Below are positions 8,089 to 17,131 of a DNA stretch of 64,000 nucleotides, one piece after another. The DNA lies in the NCBI GenBank assembly GCA_047632595.1, contig JBLIDK010000002.1, forward strand, positions 1 to 64,000, read 5' to 3'. The position numbers and the translations under genes are program-made. The notes under the pieces were generated by a model. The model was given only the letters and a program-made list of their open reading frames with translations. It ran no database searches and was not told the DNA's origin. The DNA is from JBLIDK01 sp047632595 (lineage in GTDB: Bacteria > Bacteroidota > Bacteroidia > Sphingobacteriales > Sphingobacteriaceae). Position 1 is the stretch's first letter. The number at the start of each line of letters is the position of its first letter.

Positions 8089-9948
8089 ATGAAGGAGAAT
8101 AAACTGCCAAGCCAAGCGTCAATCACACGTGAATCATTTCCATCGAGTACAAAAATTCACGTTGATGGTAAAATACACCCAATTAAAGTGGCAATGAGAG
8201 AAGTTGCATTAGAGGATTCACCTTCGATGTTTACAAAAAATAAAGTTGCTAAAAACCAACCAGTTACAATTTACGATACGAGTGGTCCTTATACCGACAC
8301 GAACGCAGAAATTGATGTAAAAAAGGGGTTGCCAAAGTTAAGAGAAGAATGGATTCGTGAAAGAGGTGATGTTGAAGAATTACCTGAAATTTCTAGTGAA
8401 TACGGTAAAGAAAGACTTTATAATTCAGAATTAGATCACTTACGCTTTGAGCATCTTAAAAAACCATTACGAGCTAAAGCAGGTAAAAATGTTTCTCAAA
8501 TGCATTATGCGCGTAAAGGAATCATTACTGCCGAAATGGAATATGTTGCCATTCGTGAAAACATGAAGTTAGAGTTGGTTTCTGAGCCAGGAAAATCACA
8601 TCCTGGAGAAAGTTTTGGAGCATTAACGCCAAAAGGAACCATAACTCCAGAATTTGTTCGTGATGAAATTGCTGCAGGACGTGCAATTATTCCTAACAAC
8701 ATTAATCACCCAGAAAGTGAGCCAATGATTATTGGAAGAAACTTTAGAGTGAAAATTAACGCAAACATTGGAAACTCTGCAGTGACCTCTTCAATTGAAG
8801 AAGAAGTTGAAAAAGCAGTTTGGGCATGTCGTTGGGGTGCAGACAATGTAATGGACTTAAGTACTGGGAAAAATATTCATGAAACACGCGAGTGGATTAT
8901 TAGAAATTCACCAGTTCCAATTGGTACAGTTCCAATTTACCAAGCTTTAGAAAAGGTAAACGGTAAAGCAGAAGATTTAACTTGGGAGATTTTTAGAGAT
9001 ACTTTAATTGAACAAGCAGAACAAGGAGTTGATTATTTTACAATTCATGCTGGAGTACTATTGCGTTATGTTCCAATGACAGCTAACAGATTAACTGGTA
9101 TTGTTTCTCGTGGTGGTTCCATAATGGCAAAATGGTGTTTATCTCATCATAAAGAAAGTTTTTTATATACACATTTCGAAGAAATTTGTGAAATAATGAA
9201 AGCATACGATGTTTCTTTTTCTTTAGGAGATGGACTTCGTCCAGGTTCATTAGCCGATGCAAATGATGAAGCGCAGTTTGCCGAATTAGAGACACTTGGT
9301 GAGTTAACTAAAATAGCTTGGGAGCACGATGTTCAAACAATGATTGAAGGCCCTGGGCACGTACCAATGCAGTTAATCAAAGAAAACATGGACAAGCAAT
9401 TGCAACATTGCTTTGAAGCACCTTTTTACACCTTAGGTCCGTTAACAACTGACATTGCTCCGGGTTATGATCACATAACTTCAGGAATTGGCGCTGCACA
9501 AATTGGCTGGTATGGAACTGCAATGCTATGCTACGTAACACCAAAAGAACACTTAGGATTACCAAATAAGGCTGATGTAAAAGAAGGAGTAATTACTTAT
9601 AAAATTGCTGCTCACGCTGCAGATTTAGCAAAAGGACATCCTGGAGCCTATATAAGAGACAATGCATTAAGTAAAGCACGTTTTGAGTTTAGATGGAACG
9701 ATCAGTTCAATTTAAGTTTAGACCCAGATACTGCAAAAGAATATCACGACGAGACATTACCAAAAGAAAATGCTAAAGTGGCTCATTTTTGTTCAATGTG
9801 TGGACCGCACTTCTGTTCAATGAAAATAACACAAGAAGTACGCGACTATGCTGATGCAAAAGACTTGGAAGAAGCGAAAGCCCTGAAAGAAGGATTGGAA
9901 GAAAAAGCAAAAGAATTTTCTGACAAAGGAGGAGAACTCTATGTATAA
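8089..9948 (+). CDS. thiC: Phosphomethylpyrimidine synthase ThiC
   Basis: A 619-residue ThiC, the radical SAM enzyme that rearranges aminoimidazole ribotide into HMP-phosphate, the pyrimidine half of thiamin. The unusual C-terminal cluster motif CSMCGPHFC gives Cys568, Cys571 and Cys576. Family signatures RKGIITAEMEYVAIREN, VMDLSTGKNIHETREWI, EGPGHVPM and APGYDHITSGIGAA are all present, so the enzyme looks intact. Two nucleotides separate it from thiS. Its end overlaps the following gene by 8 bp, indicating coupled translation within the riboswitch-controlled operon. Confidence 0.97.
   Translation: MKENKLPSQASITRESFPSSTKIHVDGKIHPIKVAMREVALEDSPSMFTKNKVAKNQPVTIYDTSGPYTDTNAEIDVKKGLPKLREEWIRERGDVEELPEISSEYGKERLYNSELDHLRFEHLKKPLRAKAGKNVSQMHYARKGIITAEMEYVAIRENMKLELVSEPGKSHPGESFGALTPKGTITPEFVRDEIAAGRAIIPNNINHPESEPMIIGRNFRVKINANIGNSAVTSSIEEEVEKAVWACRWGADNVMDLSTGKNIHETREWIIRNSPVPIGTVPIYQALEKVNGKAEDLTWEIFRDTLIEQAEQGVDYFTIHAGVLLRYVPMTANRLTGIVSRGGSIMAKWCLSHHKESFLYTHFEEICEIMKAYDVSFSLGDGLRPGSLADANDEAQFAELETLGELTKIAWEHDVQTMIEGPGHVPMQLIKENMDKQLQHCFEAPFYTLGPLTTDIAPGYDHITSGIGAAQIGWYGTAMLCYVTPKEHLGLPNKADVKEGVITYKIAAHAADLAKGHPGAYIRDNALSKARFEFRWNDQFNLSLDPDTAKEYHDETLPKENAKVAHFCSMCGPHFCSMKITQEVRDYADAKDLEEAKALKEGLEEKAKEFSDKGGELYV
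9925..9932 (+). promoter_or_regulatory. Shine-Dalgarno sequence for the thiE-like gene inside thiC
   Basis: AAAGGAGG lies 8 nt before the ATG at 9941 and is embedded in the last codons of thiC (Lys-Gly-Gly). It supports this start and fits re-initiation after thiC. Confidence 0.5.
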
Positions 9949-10597
9949 GCCACAAAAGTTTGCTTTATTATCTCCAGAAACTCGATTTGACAAGGAAATA
10001 GAATCTCTAATTGAATTTTTCAAAATGGGATTATCAACTTTTCACCTTAGAAAACCAAAATTTTCTAAGGAAGAGACCATGGACTATTTGTTAAAAATTC
10101 CAGAAGAGTATCACAACAGAATTGTTCTTCATGATCATCATAAACTAAGAGAGCAATTTAAGATTGGCGGAGTACATTTTAACATGCGAAATAGGCTCGG
10201 TGATTCTGGTTTATTTGAAGGAATGAGCAATTCGCAAAGCATACATAGTGTAGAGGAATTGTACTTAATTCATGAACATTTAGATTATGTATTTATTAGT
10301 CCAGTTTGGGATAGCACTTCAAAAACAGATTACGTATCTTCTTTTAAAGATAAAAAGTCACTTCAAATGCAATTGCACTTTTGGAAAGAGTCTGATAATC
10401 GTAAAACAGAACTATATGCCCTTGGAGGTGTTAATGGAAAGAACATAGAAATGGCGCAGGAACTTGGTTTTGACGGTACTGTTTGTCTTGGACATGTTTG
10501 GGAACCAATTTTTGGTGGTTCATTAATTGAAGGGCAAAAAAGACTGCATGATATATTAGAAAAATGCCACGTTCCAGGAAATACTGTCTCAGTATAG
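9941..10597 (+). CDS. Thiamin phosphate synthase/TenI-family protein (first paralogue)
   Basis: A 218-residue TIM-barrel protein of the ThiE/TenI family. Recognisable parts are FHLRKPKFSKEE (the ThiE position is usually QLR-K), the HFNMRNR segment, SPVWDSTSKTDY (equivalent to the GP-x-xT-TK phosphate loop) and ALGGVNGKNI. Its loop is more divergent than that of the second family member at 11327. It is therefore more likely the TenI-like partner, a thiazole tautomerase in Bacillus, than the coupling enzyme. It overlaps thiC by 8 bp and thiD by 34 bp. The family is clear; the reaction is inference. Confidence 0.75.
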   Translation: MYKPQKFALLSPETRFDKEIESLIEFFKMGLSTFHLRKPKFSKEETMDYLLKIPEEYHNRIVLHDHHKLREQFKIGGVHFNMRNRLGDSGLFEGMSNSQSIHSVEELYLIHEHLDYVFISPVWDSTSKTDYVSSFKDKKSLQMQLHFWKESDNRKTELYALGGVNGKNIEMAQELGFDGTVCLGHVWEPIFGGSLIEGQKRLHDILEKCHVPGNTVSV

Positions 10598-11346
10598 CAG
10601 GTTTTGATCCATCAGGCGGAGCGGGCCTCTTAGCTGATATCAAAACTTTTGAAGCACAAGGTGTTTTTGGGTTGAGTGCGTGCACATGTATCACTTATCA
10701 GAATGATGAAAAGATTGAAGGTTTAGAGTTTTTGCCTGAACACCAGCTTACTCATCAATTAGAGGTTTTATTCAATTACTACGAAGTTTCTGCGATTAAA
10801 ATCGGTTTAATCAAGAATTTAAAAGTGCTTGATACGGTTGTAAATTTTATACGTTCTCACGATAAATCCATTCCAATAGTTTGGGACCCTGTTTTAAGTT
10901 CCACAAGTGGTTTTGTTTTTCATAATGGATTTGAACCTAAAGAATTCGTTGATGTTTGTTCTAAAATAACCATTGTAACGCCTAATGTTGAGGAGCTTAT
11001 GGCAATTTATTCTGAAGCTAAAACTAAAAAAGAAGCCATTGAAAAGATGGCTTTATCTACCAACCCATATGTAAAAAGTTTTAAACAAAGTAAGGATAAT
11101 GTTACAGATAGATTTATATTCAACAATAAGACAATAGAACATAGCAATATTAAGTTACTTAGTAGTAAGCGCGGCACTGGATGTGTTTTTTCTAGTGCTT
11201 TATGTGCCAACATAGCAAAGGGGAATTCCATGGAAGAAAGTGCTAGATTGGCAAATGCTTATGTGAATGAATTTTTAACAAGTGAAGAAGGTCGATTAGG
11301 TCTTCACATTCAACAAAACAAAGCAAATGAAAAAGTCTATATCTAA
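10564..11346 (+). CDS. thiD: Hydroxymethylpyrimidine/phosphomethylpyrimidine kinase ThiD
   Basis: A 260-residue ribokinase-fold kinase that phosphorylates HMP-P to HMP-PP for coupling with the thiazole. The N-terminal motif SIAGFDPSGGAGLLADIKTF, the central WDPVLSSTSGFVF and the catalytic RGTGCVFSSALCANIA anion-hole loop identify ThiD. The start at 10564 overlaps the previous gene by 34 bp. No later ATG would preserve the glycine-rich motif. The family usually also phosphorylates free HMP, which permits salvage. Confidence 0.93.
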   Translation: MPRSRKYCLSIAGFDPSGGAGLLADIKTFEAQGVFGLSACTCITYQNDEKIEGLEFLPEHQLTHQLEVLFNYYEVSAIKIGLIKNLKVLDTVVNFIRSHDKSIPIVWDPVLSSTSGFVFHNGFEPKEFVDVCSKITIVTPNVEELMAIYSEAKTKKEAIEKMALSTNPYVKSFKQSKDNVTDRFIFNNKTIEHSNIKLLSSKRGTGCVFSSALCANIAKGNSMEESARLANAYVNEFLTSEEGRLGLHIQQNKANEKVYI

Positions 11347-11992
11347 GCTTCAATTTTTAACAAGAGAATTACCTGGCTACACTCATTGTAAATTGGCCGA
11401 ATTAGCTTGTTTAGGAGGTTTTGATTGGATTCAACTTCGGGTTAAAGGAAAATCTTTTGAAGAATGGTTGGACATTGCTCGAGAAACCAAAAAAATCTGT
11501 GAAGCTTATGGTGCACGTCTTATTGTTAACGATAACGTTTCGATTGCAAAAGAAGTAAAAGCCGATGGAGTACATTTAGGGATGAACGACATGCCTCCTG
11601 AAAAAGCACGAGTAATTTTAGGAAAGGAAGTAGTTATTGGTGCAACAGCAAATACTTTTTCAGATGTTACAAAGCATTATCAAGCCGGAGTGGATTATAT
11701 TGGTTTAGGTCCGTATAAAAACACACAAACAAAAGATACTTTAAGTTCAATTTTAGGAACCTCAGGAGTAAGTGATGTGTTGGGAAAAATGCGATCGAAA
11801 AAAATTTCAACACCAGTTATTGTTGTTGGCGGAATTGATTTAGAAGATATAGGAGTTGTATTAAGTTCAGGTGCTCACGGAATGGCTTTAGCAAGTAGTT
11901 TAGGTCATGGAGATGAATTGCCAAATAATGCAAAAAGATTTAGAGAGCAGGTGGATTTATACTCCATGGCGTTTAAGACAGAGTTAGGATGA
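11327..11992 (+). CDS. thiE: Thiamin phosphate synthase ThiE (second paralogue)
   Basis: A 221-residue TIM-barrel enzyme joining HMP-PP and carboxythiazole phosphate to thiamin phosphate. Motifs match ThiE well: QLRVK (36-40), LIVNDN (65-70), GVHLGMND (81-88) and the phosphate loop GPYKNTQTK (128-136), followed by VVGGI. It overlaps thiD by 20 bp and thiG by 4 bp. Of the two family members in the operon, this one keeps the standard active-site residues and is the likely thiamin phosphate synthase. Confidence 0.92.
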   Translation: MKKSISKLQFLTRELPGYTHCKLAELACLGGFDWIQLRVKGKSFEEWLDIARETKKICEAYGARLIVNDNVSIAKEVKADGVHLGMNDMPPEKARVILGKEVVIGATANTFSDVTKHYQAGVDYIGLGPYKNTQTKDTLSSILGTSGVSDVLGKMRSKKISTPVIVVGGIDLEDIGVVLSSGAHGMALASSLGHGDELPNNAKRFREQVDLYSMAFKTELG

Positions 11993-12753
11993 CAGAATTG
12001 CGTATTGCCAATAAGGTATTTACAAGTAGATTATTTACGGGGACAGGAAAATTCGCTTCTCCACAGCAAATGGAAGAAGCAATACTTAGCTCAAAAAGCG
12101 AACTAGTAACTGTAGCTTTAAAACGAGTAAATGTTGATGATGAAAGTGATTCTATGCTTTCACATTTAAACCACCTACATATTAGTTTATTACCCAACAC
12201 AAGTGGGGTGCGAAATGCAAAAGAAGCAGTATTTGCTGCCGAACTAGCCCGTGAAGCTCTTGAAACAAATTGGCTTAAACTTGAAATTCATCCCGATCCA
12301 AAGTATTTAATGCCCGATCCAATTGAAACATTGAAGGCAGCGGAAGAATTGGTTAAAAAAGGGTTCATTGTTTTACCCTATATTCATGCCGATCCAGTAT
12401 TATGTAAACATTTAGAAGAATGTGGAACGGCTGCTGTGATGCCTTTAGGGTCTCCTATTGGTAGTAATAACGGGCTTTTAGCAAAACGATTCTTAGAAAT
12501 TATTATAGAGCAATCAAATATTCCAGTAATAGTTGATGCAGGAATTGGCGCTCCATCTCATGCTGCAGAAGCAATGGAAATGGGAGCAGATGCCGTGTTA
12601 GTGAATACCGCAATTGCAGTTTCGCAAAACCCCAAAGCAATGGGGTTAGCTTTTGCAATGGCAGTTGAAGCTGGAAGAATGGCTTACGAGGCAAAATTAG
12701 GGATGAAAAAGAAGGAAGCATCGGCAAGTAGCCCGCTTACTTCTTTTGTGTAA
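11989..12753 (+). CDS. thiG: Thiazole synthase ThiG
   Basis: A 254-residue ThiG, the TIM-barrel enzyme that builds thiazole phosphate from deoxyxylulose 5-phosphate, dehydroglycine and ThiS thiocarboxylate. The Schiff-base lysine is Lys97 in NWLKLEIHPD. Other signatures are SRLFTGTGKF, VMPLGSPIGSNNG, VDAGIGAPSHAAEAMEMGAD and VLVNTAIA. It begins with an ATGA overlap with thiE. With ThiH downstream, dehydroglycine would come from tyrosine, the anaerobe/enterobacterial-type route, not from glycine oxidase. Confidence 0.96.
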   Translation: MTELRIANKVFTSRLFTGTGKFASPQQMEEAILSSKSELVTVALKRVNVDDESDSMLSHLNHLHISLLPNTSGVRNAKEAVFAAELAREALETNWLKLEIHPDPKYLMPDPIETLKAAEELVKKGFIVLPYIHADPVLCKHLEECGTAAVMPLGSPIGSNNGLLAKRFLEIIIEQSNIPVIVDAGIGAPSHAAEAMEMGADAVLVNTAIAVSQNPKAMGLAFAMAVEAGRMAYEAKLGMKKKEASASSPLTSFV

Positions 12754-12761
12754 AGGAATAT

Positions 12762-13877
12762 ATGCAATCGTTTAGAGAAGTATTTGATCAGTATAGTTGG
12801 GATGATGTTCTAAAGGATATTTATAGCAAAACTTCTGCGGATGTTGAGCTTGCCTTAAACAAAACTACTACCAGAAATCTAGAAGATTTTAAAGCACTAA
12901 TTTCTCCAGCTGCTTTGGATTATTTGGAGCCAATGGCTCAACTAAGTCAACAGCTAACTCTTAAACGTTTTGGAAAAACAGTTCAAATGTACATACCGAT
13001 GTACTTGAGTAATGAGTGCCAGAATATTTGTACTTACTGTGGGTTCTCGTTAGACAACGACATTCGTAGAACAACACTTACCGAAGCACAAATTTTAAAA
13101 GAAGTAGAGGTAATAAAAGCTATGGGTTACGACCATATTTTGTTGGTTACTGGCGAGGCAAATAAGAAAGTAGGAATTAATTACTTTAAAAAAGTATTGA
13201 ATTTAATTCGACCTCATTTCTCAAATATTTCTATGGAGGTTCAGCCTTTGGACTTAGAAGAATATACAGAATTAACTCAATTAGGTTTGCATTCGGTATT
13301 GGTTTACCAAGAAACATATCATGAAGCAACTTATAAACAACATCATCCAAAAGGTAAAAAGTCAAATTTTGACTACAGACTTGAAACTCCAGACAGATTA
13401 GGACAAGCCGGAGTGCATAAAATGGGCTTAGGAGCTTTGTTAGGCCTTGAAGACTGGCGAGTAGATAGTTTTTACACTGCCTTACATCTGCAGTACTTAG
13501 AAAAGAAATATTGGAGGAGCAAGTTTAGTATTTCTTTCCCTCGCTTACGTCCTGCTGAAGGTTTTATTGAACCAAAGGTTGATATGAGCGATAAAGAATT
13601 AGTACAGCTGATTTGTGCCTACCGTATTTTCAATGAAGAGCTTGAATTATCAATAAGTACACGCGAGAGTGAAAGGTTTAGAGATAATATTTTTAAGGTT
13701 GGTATTACTGCTATGAGTGCAGGTAGCAAAACCAACCCTGGTGGTTACCACGAAGAACCAGAAAGTTTGGAGCAATTTGAGGTTGACGATGATCGAGATC
13801 CAAAGGAAATTGCTACCATGCTGAAAGACTCAGGCTACGAGCCCGTTTGGAAAGATTGGGATCGGACGTTGATGTAG
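12762..13877 (+). CDS. thiH: 2-iminoacetate synthase (tyrosine lyase) ThiH
   Basis: A 371-residue radical SAM enzyme splitting tyrosine to p-cresol and dehydroglycine for ThiG. The iron-sulfur motif CQNICTYC gives Cys86, Cys90 and Cys93. LVTGEANKKVG, YQETYHEATY, HKMGLGALLGLEDWRVD and TAMSAGSKTNPGGY are ThiH hallmarks. A short AAAGGA sits 4 nt before the ATG. It is the last gene of the operon. The usual Bacteroidetes neighbour thiF does not follow. Confidence 0.96.
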   Translation: MQSFREVFDQYSWDDVLKDIYSKTSADVELALNKTTTRNLEDFKALISPAALDYLEPMAQLSQQLTLKRFGKTVQMYIPMYLSNECQNICTYCGFSLDNDIRRTTLTEAQILKEVEVIKAMGYDHILLVTGEANKKVGINYFKKVLNLIRPHFSNISMEVQPLDLEEYTELTQLGLHSVLVYQETYHEATYKQHHPKGKKSNFDYRLETPDRLGQAGVHKMGLGALLGLEDWRVDSFYTALHLQYLEKKYWRSKFSISFPRLRPAEGFIEPKVDMSDKELVQLICAYRIFNEELELSISTRESERFRDNIFKVGITAMSAGSKTNPGGYHEEPESLEQFEVDDDRDPKEIATMLKDSGYEPVWKDWDRTLM

Positions 13878-14029
13878 TGAATAGAGCCAAGGCTTCGAAA
13901 CTGTGTCCTTTCTTAGCAATACATTCGGCTTAAGTTTTTAACAAAAACTTGTTGTATTAGTCAAAAATTGACTTTGAATAAAATCTCTTTAATAGGTTAA
14001 TTATTATCCTAATTCCTAACTTGCGCTAC

Positions 14030-16606
14030 ATGTTTAATGAAATGAAAAATATATTCTCACTTACTAACTTGAAGAAAATTTTACCATACGGCATGGCAAT
14101 TATAATATTTATAATTGTCTCATTTGCGTATTGTGCTCCAGTTTTAGAGGGTAAAAAAATTAATTGGCAAGATAAAATTCAGTCTCAAGCCATGTCTAAA
14201 GAGAGTATTGATTATAGAAATTTAGAAAATGATGAACCTTTATGGTCAACTTCTATGTTTTCGGGAATGCCGACATATCAATTTGCAGCCAAGTACCCGA
14301 ACAACATAGGTTCTTGGCTTAGATCCGTTGTAACTCTAAAAATACCGGGTCCGATGTATCATATTTTTCTGTCCATGTTAGTAATGTTTATTTCATTATT
14401 ATTGCTACGAGCCAACCTATTAGTTGCGTTTCTTGGTGGGTTAGCTTTTGGGCTTTGCACATTCCATTTAATAAGTATTGAAGCAGGTCATACTTCTAAA
14501 ATTGCAGCTGTAGCGTTTATTCCTTTAATATTATCAGGTGTTTACTTATGCTTAACTGAAAAAAGATATTTGGGGGCCATAATGGTAACAATTGGTGTTT
14601 GCTTGCAGCTAACTTTTAACCATTTACAAATAACATATTATACCTTATTAGCAGTATTAATAATGGTTATTTTTTTAATTGTTATTCAAATAAAACGTGG
14701 GAACATTAAACAATTGTTGCTTAGTGGAATTCTCTTGTTAACTGCCGCTTTGGTTGGAGCTGGATCAAATTTTGGAAGACTAGCAACAACCTACGAATAT
14801 GGTAAAGAGACAATTAGAGGAGGTCAATCAGAGCTTGTTAGCAAAGTAGAGACTGCTGGAGGTTTAACCAAAGATTATGCTTTTAGCTGGTCATACGGTA
14901 TCACAGAAACTGGTACCTTAATTATTCCAAATTATAGAGGAGGTGGTAGCCAGGTGGATGTAGGCAAAAATTCTAAAGCTTTTAAAGAACTGCGAGCTAA
15001 AGGAGTACCAGCAAATCAAGCCACTTCATATGTTCAAAACTTACCCACCTATTGGGGGGATCAACCTTTTACGTCAGGTCCTATATACTTAGGGGCTATT
15101 TTATGGTTTTTATTTGTACTGTCACTATTTACACTTAAGAAGTCATCTAAATGGATGTTTTTGTCAGTAATCATTCTTTCAATCATTATTGCTTGGGGTA
15201 AATATGCAAGTGTTATTACAGGTTTGTTTTTCGATTACTTGCCGCTTTATAATAAGTTTAGGGCTCCTTCTATGGCGCTCGTCTTAACTGAATCGGTTGC
15301 TATAATAATGGCTATGATAGGTCTTCAAAAGTTTATGGAAATTAAGGACCAAATAAAAAAGAAAGATATTCTTAAAAAAGTAGGTTTAATTTCCCTTGGA
15401 GGCATTGCATTTTTAGGGTTAATTGGAGTAGGACTGCAAGACTTTACAGGAAGTGTAGATGCACAAATAAAACAAGATTGGCTCCTTGAAATTCTTAGAA
15501 GCCAAAGAAAAAGTATGCTAATTGGAGACACATTTAGGTCTTTGGCACTAGCAGCAGTTGCATTTTTAATTTTATGGTTTTCAAAAGATAAAGAGAGTAA
15601 GGTCAAACCAGCATTAATTCTACTTATTGCATTTTTATTTATTGATGCCTGGTTCATTGGCAAAAGATATTTTAATAACGATAATTTTGTTTCAAAAAGG
15701 CAAGTAGATCAAATTTATGCTCCTTCGGATATCGATCTTGAAATTTTAAATAATGAATTTTCTATTAGGCCAGAGCTGCAAAGTATTTATGATGGGTATC
15801 TGCAGCAAACTCCAAAAGCTTCAAATCGTGAAAAATTAGAACTTAAATTCGCGGCTTATAGACTTAATACTAACGTACGGATTTTTGATTCATCAATAGG
15901 CAATCCATTTACTAATGCAATGCCAAGCTATTTCCACAAATCTATTGGTGGATACCATGCTGCAAAGTTAATTAGGTATCAAGATTTGATTGAAAACCAC
16001 CTAAGTAAAGGCAATCAAAAGGTGTATAATATGCTTAATACAAAATATTATATAACTAAGAGTTCCAATGGTAAGCCGCAATTACAATTAAACCCAAGTG
16101 CTTTAGGGAATGCTTGGTTTGTTGATTCAATAATTTGGGTTCAAGATGCAAATACTGAAATCCAAAAACTGAATACTTTTGATCCAGCAAATGAAGTAGT
16201 TATTAATAATGAACTAAAAAATGAAGTTGTTTTTACTGATTTAGTTAAAGGAGAAGTGAAGATGATTGACTTTAGTCCAATGGAAATTAACTATGAATAC
16301 AATGGTATGGGAGATGGCTTTATTGTTTTTTCTGAGGTTTACTTTAATTCAGGCAAAGGTTGGCAAGCGTATCTTGATGGTGAAAAAGTTGATCACCAAA
16401 GGGTTAATTATACACTTCGCGGAATGCAAGCTCCTCAAGGAAACCATAAAATTTCGTTTAAGTTTGAGTCTAAATCTTATGCATTAAGCAAAATCATCAA
16501 TTTAATCGCATCTATACTTTTTGTATTATTTATAGCCGGACTTTTGTTTCTCCATATAAAGAGAAAAGAAAGTACAAATGAAAATATGAATAAAGTAATT
16601 GTATAG
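14030..16606 (+). CDS. YfhO-like polytopic membrane protein
   Basis: About 858 residues. Roughly a dozen membrane helices fill the first two thirds, then a soluble domain, then one last helix near the C-terminus (ASILFVLFIAGLLFLHI). Family signs are the PLWSTSMFSGMPTYQ motif after the first helix, typical of Bacteroidetes YfhO proteins, and GWQAYLDGEKV in the soluble part. YfhO proteins are GT-C-like membrane proteins linked to glycosylating lipoteichoic acid or other glycolipids in Firmicutes; in Bacteroidetes the role is unproven. I use the ATG at 14030. An upstream TTG (14021) is possible but less likely, and 14042 is another option. Confidence 0.75.
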   Translation: MFNEMKNIFSLTNLKKILPYGMAIIIFIIVSFAYCAPVLEGKKINWQDKIQSQAMSKESIDYRNLENDEPLWSTSMFSGMPTYQFAAKYPNNIGSWLRSVVTLKIPGPMYHIFLSMLVMFISLLLLRANLLVAFLGGLAFGLCTFHLISIEAGHTSKIAAVAFIPLILSGVYLCLTEKRYLGAIMVTIGVCLQLTFNHLQITYYTLLAVLIMVIFLIVIQIKRGNIKQLLLSGILLLTAALVGAGSNFGRLATTYEYGKETIRGGQSELVSKVETAGGLTKDYAFSWSYGITETGTLIIPNYRGGGSQVDVGKNSKAFKELRAKGVPANQATSYVQNLPTYWGDQPFTSGPIYLGAILWFLFVLSLFTLKKSSKWMFLSVIILSIIIAWGKYASVITGLFFDYLPLYNKFRAPSMALVLTESVAIIMAMIGLQKFMEIKDQIKKKDILKKVGLISLGGIAFLGLIGVGLQDFTGSVDAQIKQDWLLEILRSQRKSMLIGDTFRSLALAAVAFLILWFSKDKESKVKPALILLIAFLFIDAWFIGKRYFNNDNFVSKRQVDQIYAPSDIDLEILNNEFSIRPELQSIYDGYLQQTPKASNREKLELKFAAYRLNTNVRIFDSSIGNPFTNAMPSYFHKSIGGYHAAKLIRYQDLIENHLSKGNQKVYNMLNTKYYITKSSNGKPQLQLNPSALGNAWFVDSIIWVQDANTEIQKLNTFDPANEVVINNELKNEVVFTDLVKGEVKMIDFSPMEINYEYNGMGDGFIVFSEVYFNSGKGWQAYLDGEKVDHQRVNYTLRGMQAPQGNHKISFKFESKSYALSKIINLIASILFVLFIAGLLFLHIKRKESTNENMNKVIV

Positions 16607-16660
16607 TAAATTAGCTATGATGTTTTTAAAACAATTTACTATACAAGAGCATTACTTTAT
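16590..16660 (+). repeat. Large AT-rich inverted repeat between yfhO-like and DCC genes
   Basis: A perfect 14-bp inner stem (16599-16612 with 16633-16646, 20-nt loop) is continued by an outer 9-bp stem (16590-16598 with 16652-16660), interrupted only by five unpaired bases on the 3' side. The left arm covers the stop codon of the YfhO-like gene. The right arm ends 6 nt before the next ATG. There is no T-run, so a simple terminator is unlikely. Confidence 0.8.
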
Positions 16661-16666
16661 TGAAAT

Positions 16667-17104
16667 ATGAAGAAAGCCGAAAGTATATTGTTTTTTGATG
16701 GAGTCTGTAATTTTTGCAATTATACTGTTGACTATTACGTAAAACACAATAATAAACGTAATATTTACTATTCTTCTTTACAGTCTGAATTTGCAAAAGC
16801 AATTTTACCTAAGGAACTAACTAAAGTCGAAGAATTTACAACAATATATTTTTATACTAATGGTAAAATATATTCCCAATCTTCAGCTATTCTAAGAAGT
16901 TTATATCACCTTTCTTTCGTGCACAAACTTCTATTAATATTTTTAATAGTGCCTAAGTTTATCCGCGATTTTGTCTATAGTGTGATTTCGAAAAATCGAC
17001 ATAAAATATTTGGAAAATCAAGCAGTTGTAGAATTCCAAATGAGAAAGAAAAAGAACTTTTTCTTGAAACTAAAGCTGATTTTGAAAAGTTTAGTAGCAA
17101 CTAG
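16667..17104 (+). CDS. DCC family thiol-disulfide oxidoreductase-like protein
   Basis: A 145-residue DUF393/DCC protein. The defining FFDGVCNFCN motif gives a CxxC pair at Cys14 and Cys17 in a thioredoxin-like fold. SSLQSEFAK, a conserved 'SSAILRSLYHL' segment and the C-terminal KNRHKIFGKSSSCRIP agree with the family, including an extra Cys near the end. Its function is not established biochemically; a redox role is inferred from the CxxC. It sits in a co-directional group with an HTTM-like gene downstream, a pairing seen often for DCC proteins. Confidence 0.85.
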   Translation: MKKAESILFFDGVCNFCNYTVDYYVKHNNKRNIYYSSLQSEFAKAILPKELTKVEEFTTIYFYTNGKIYSQSSAILRSLYHLSFVHKLLLIFLIVPKFIRDFVYSVISKNRHKIFGKSSSCRIPNEKEKELFLETKADFEKFSSN

Positions 17105-17131
17105 AATATAAATTGTTAATTTGCTACTGAA

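Noticed and set aside
14021..14029. TTG start for the YfhO-like gene
   Set aside because: An in-frame ATG follows nine bases later with no signal favouring the TTG.
13878..14029. Terminator or promoter between thiH and the YfhO-like gene
   Set aside because: No stable hairpin with a T-run and no TAnnTTTG box with spacing could be supported by eye.
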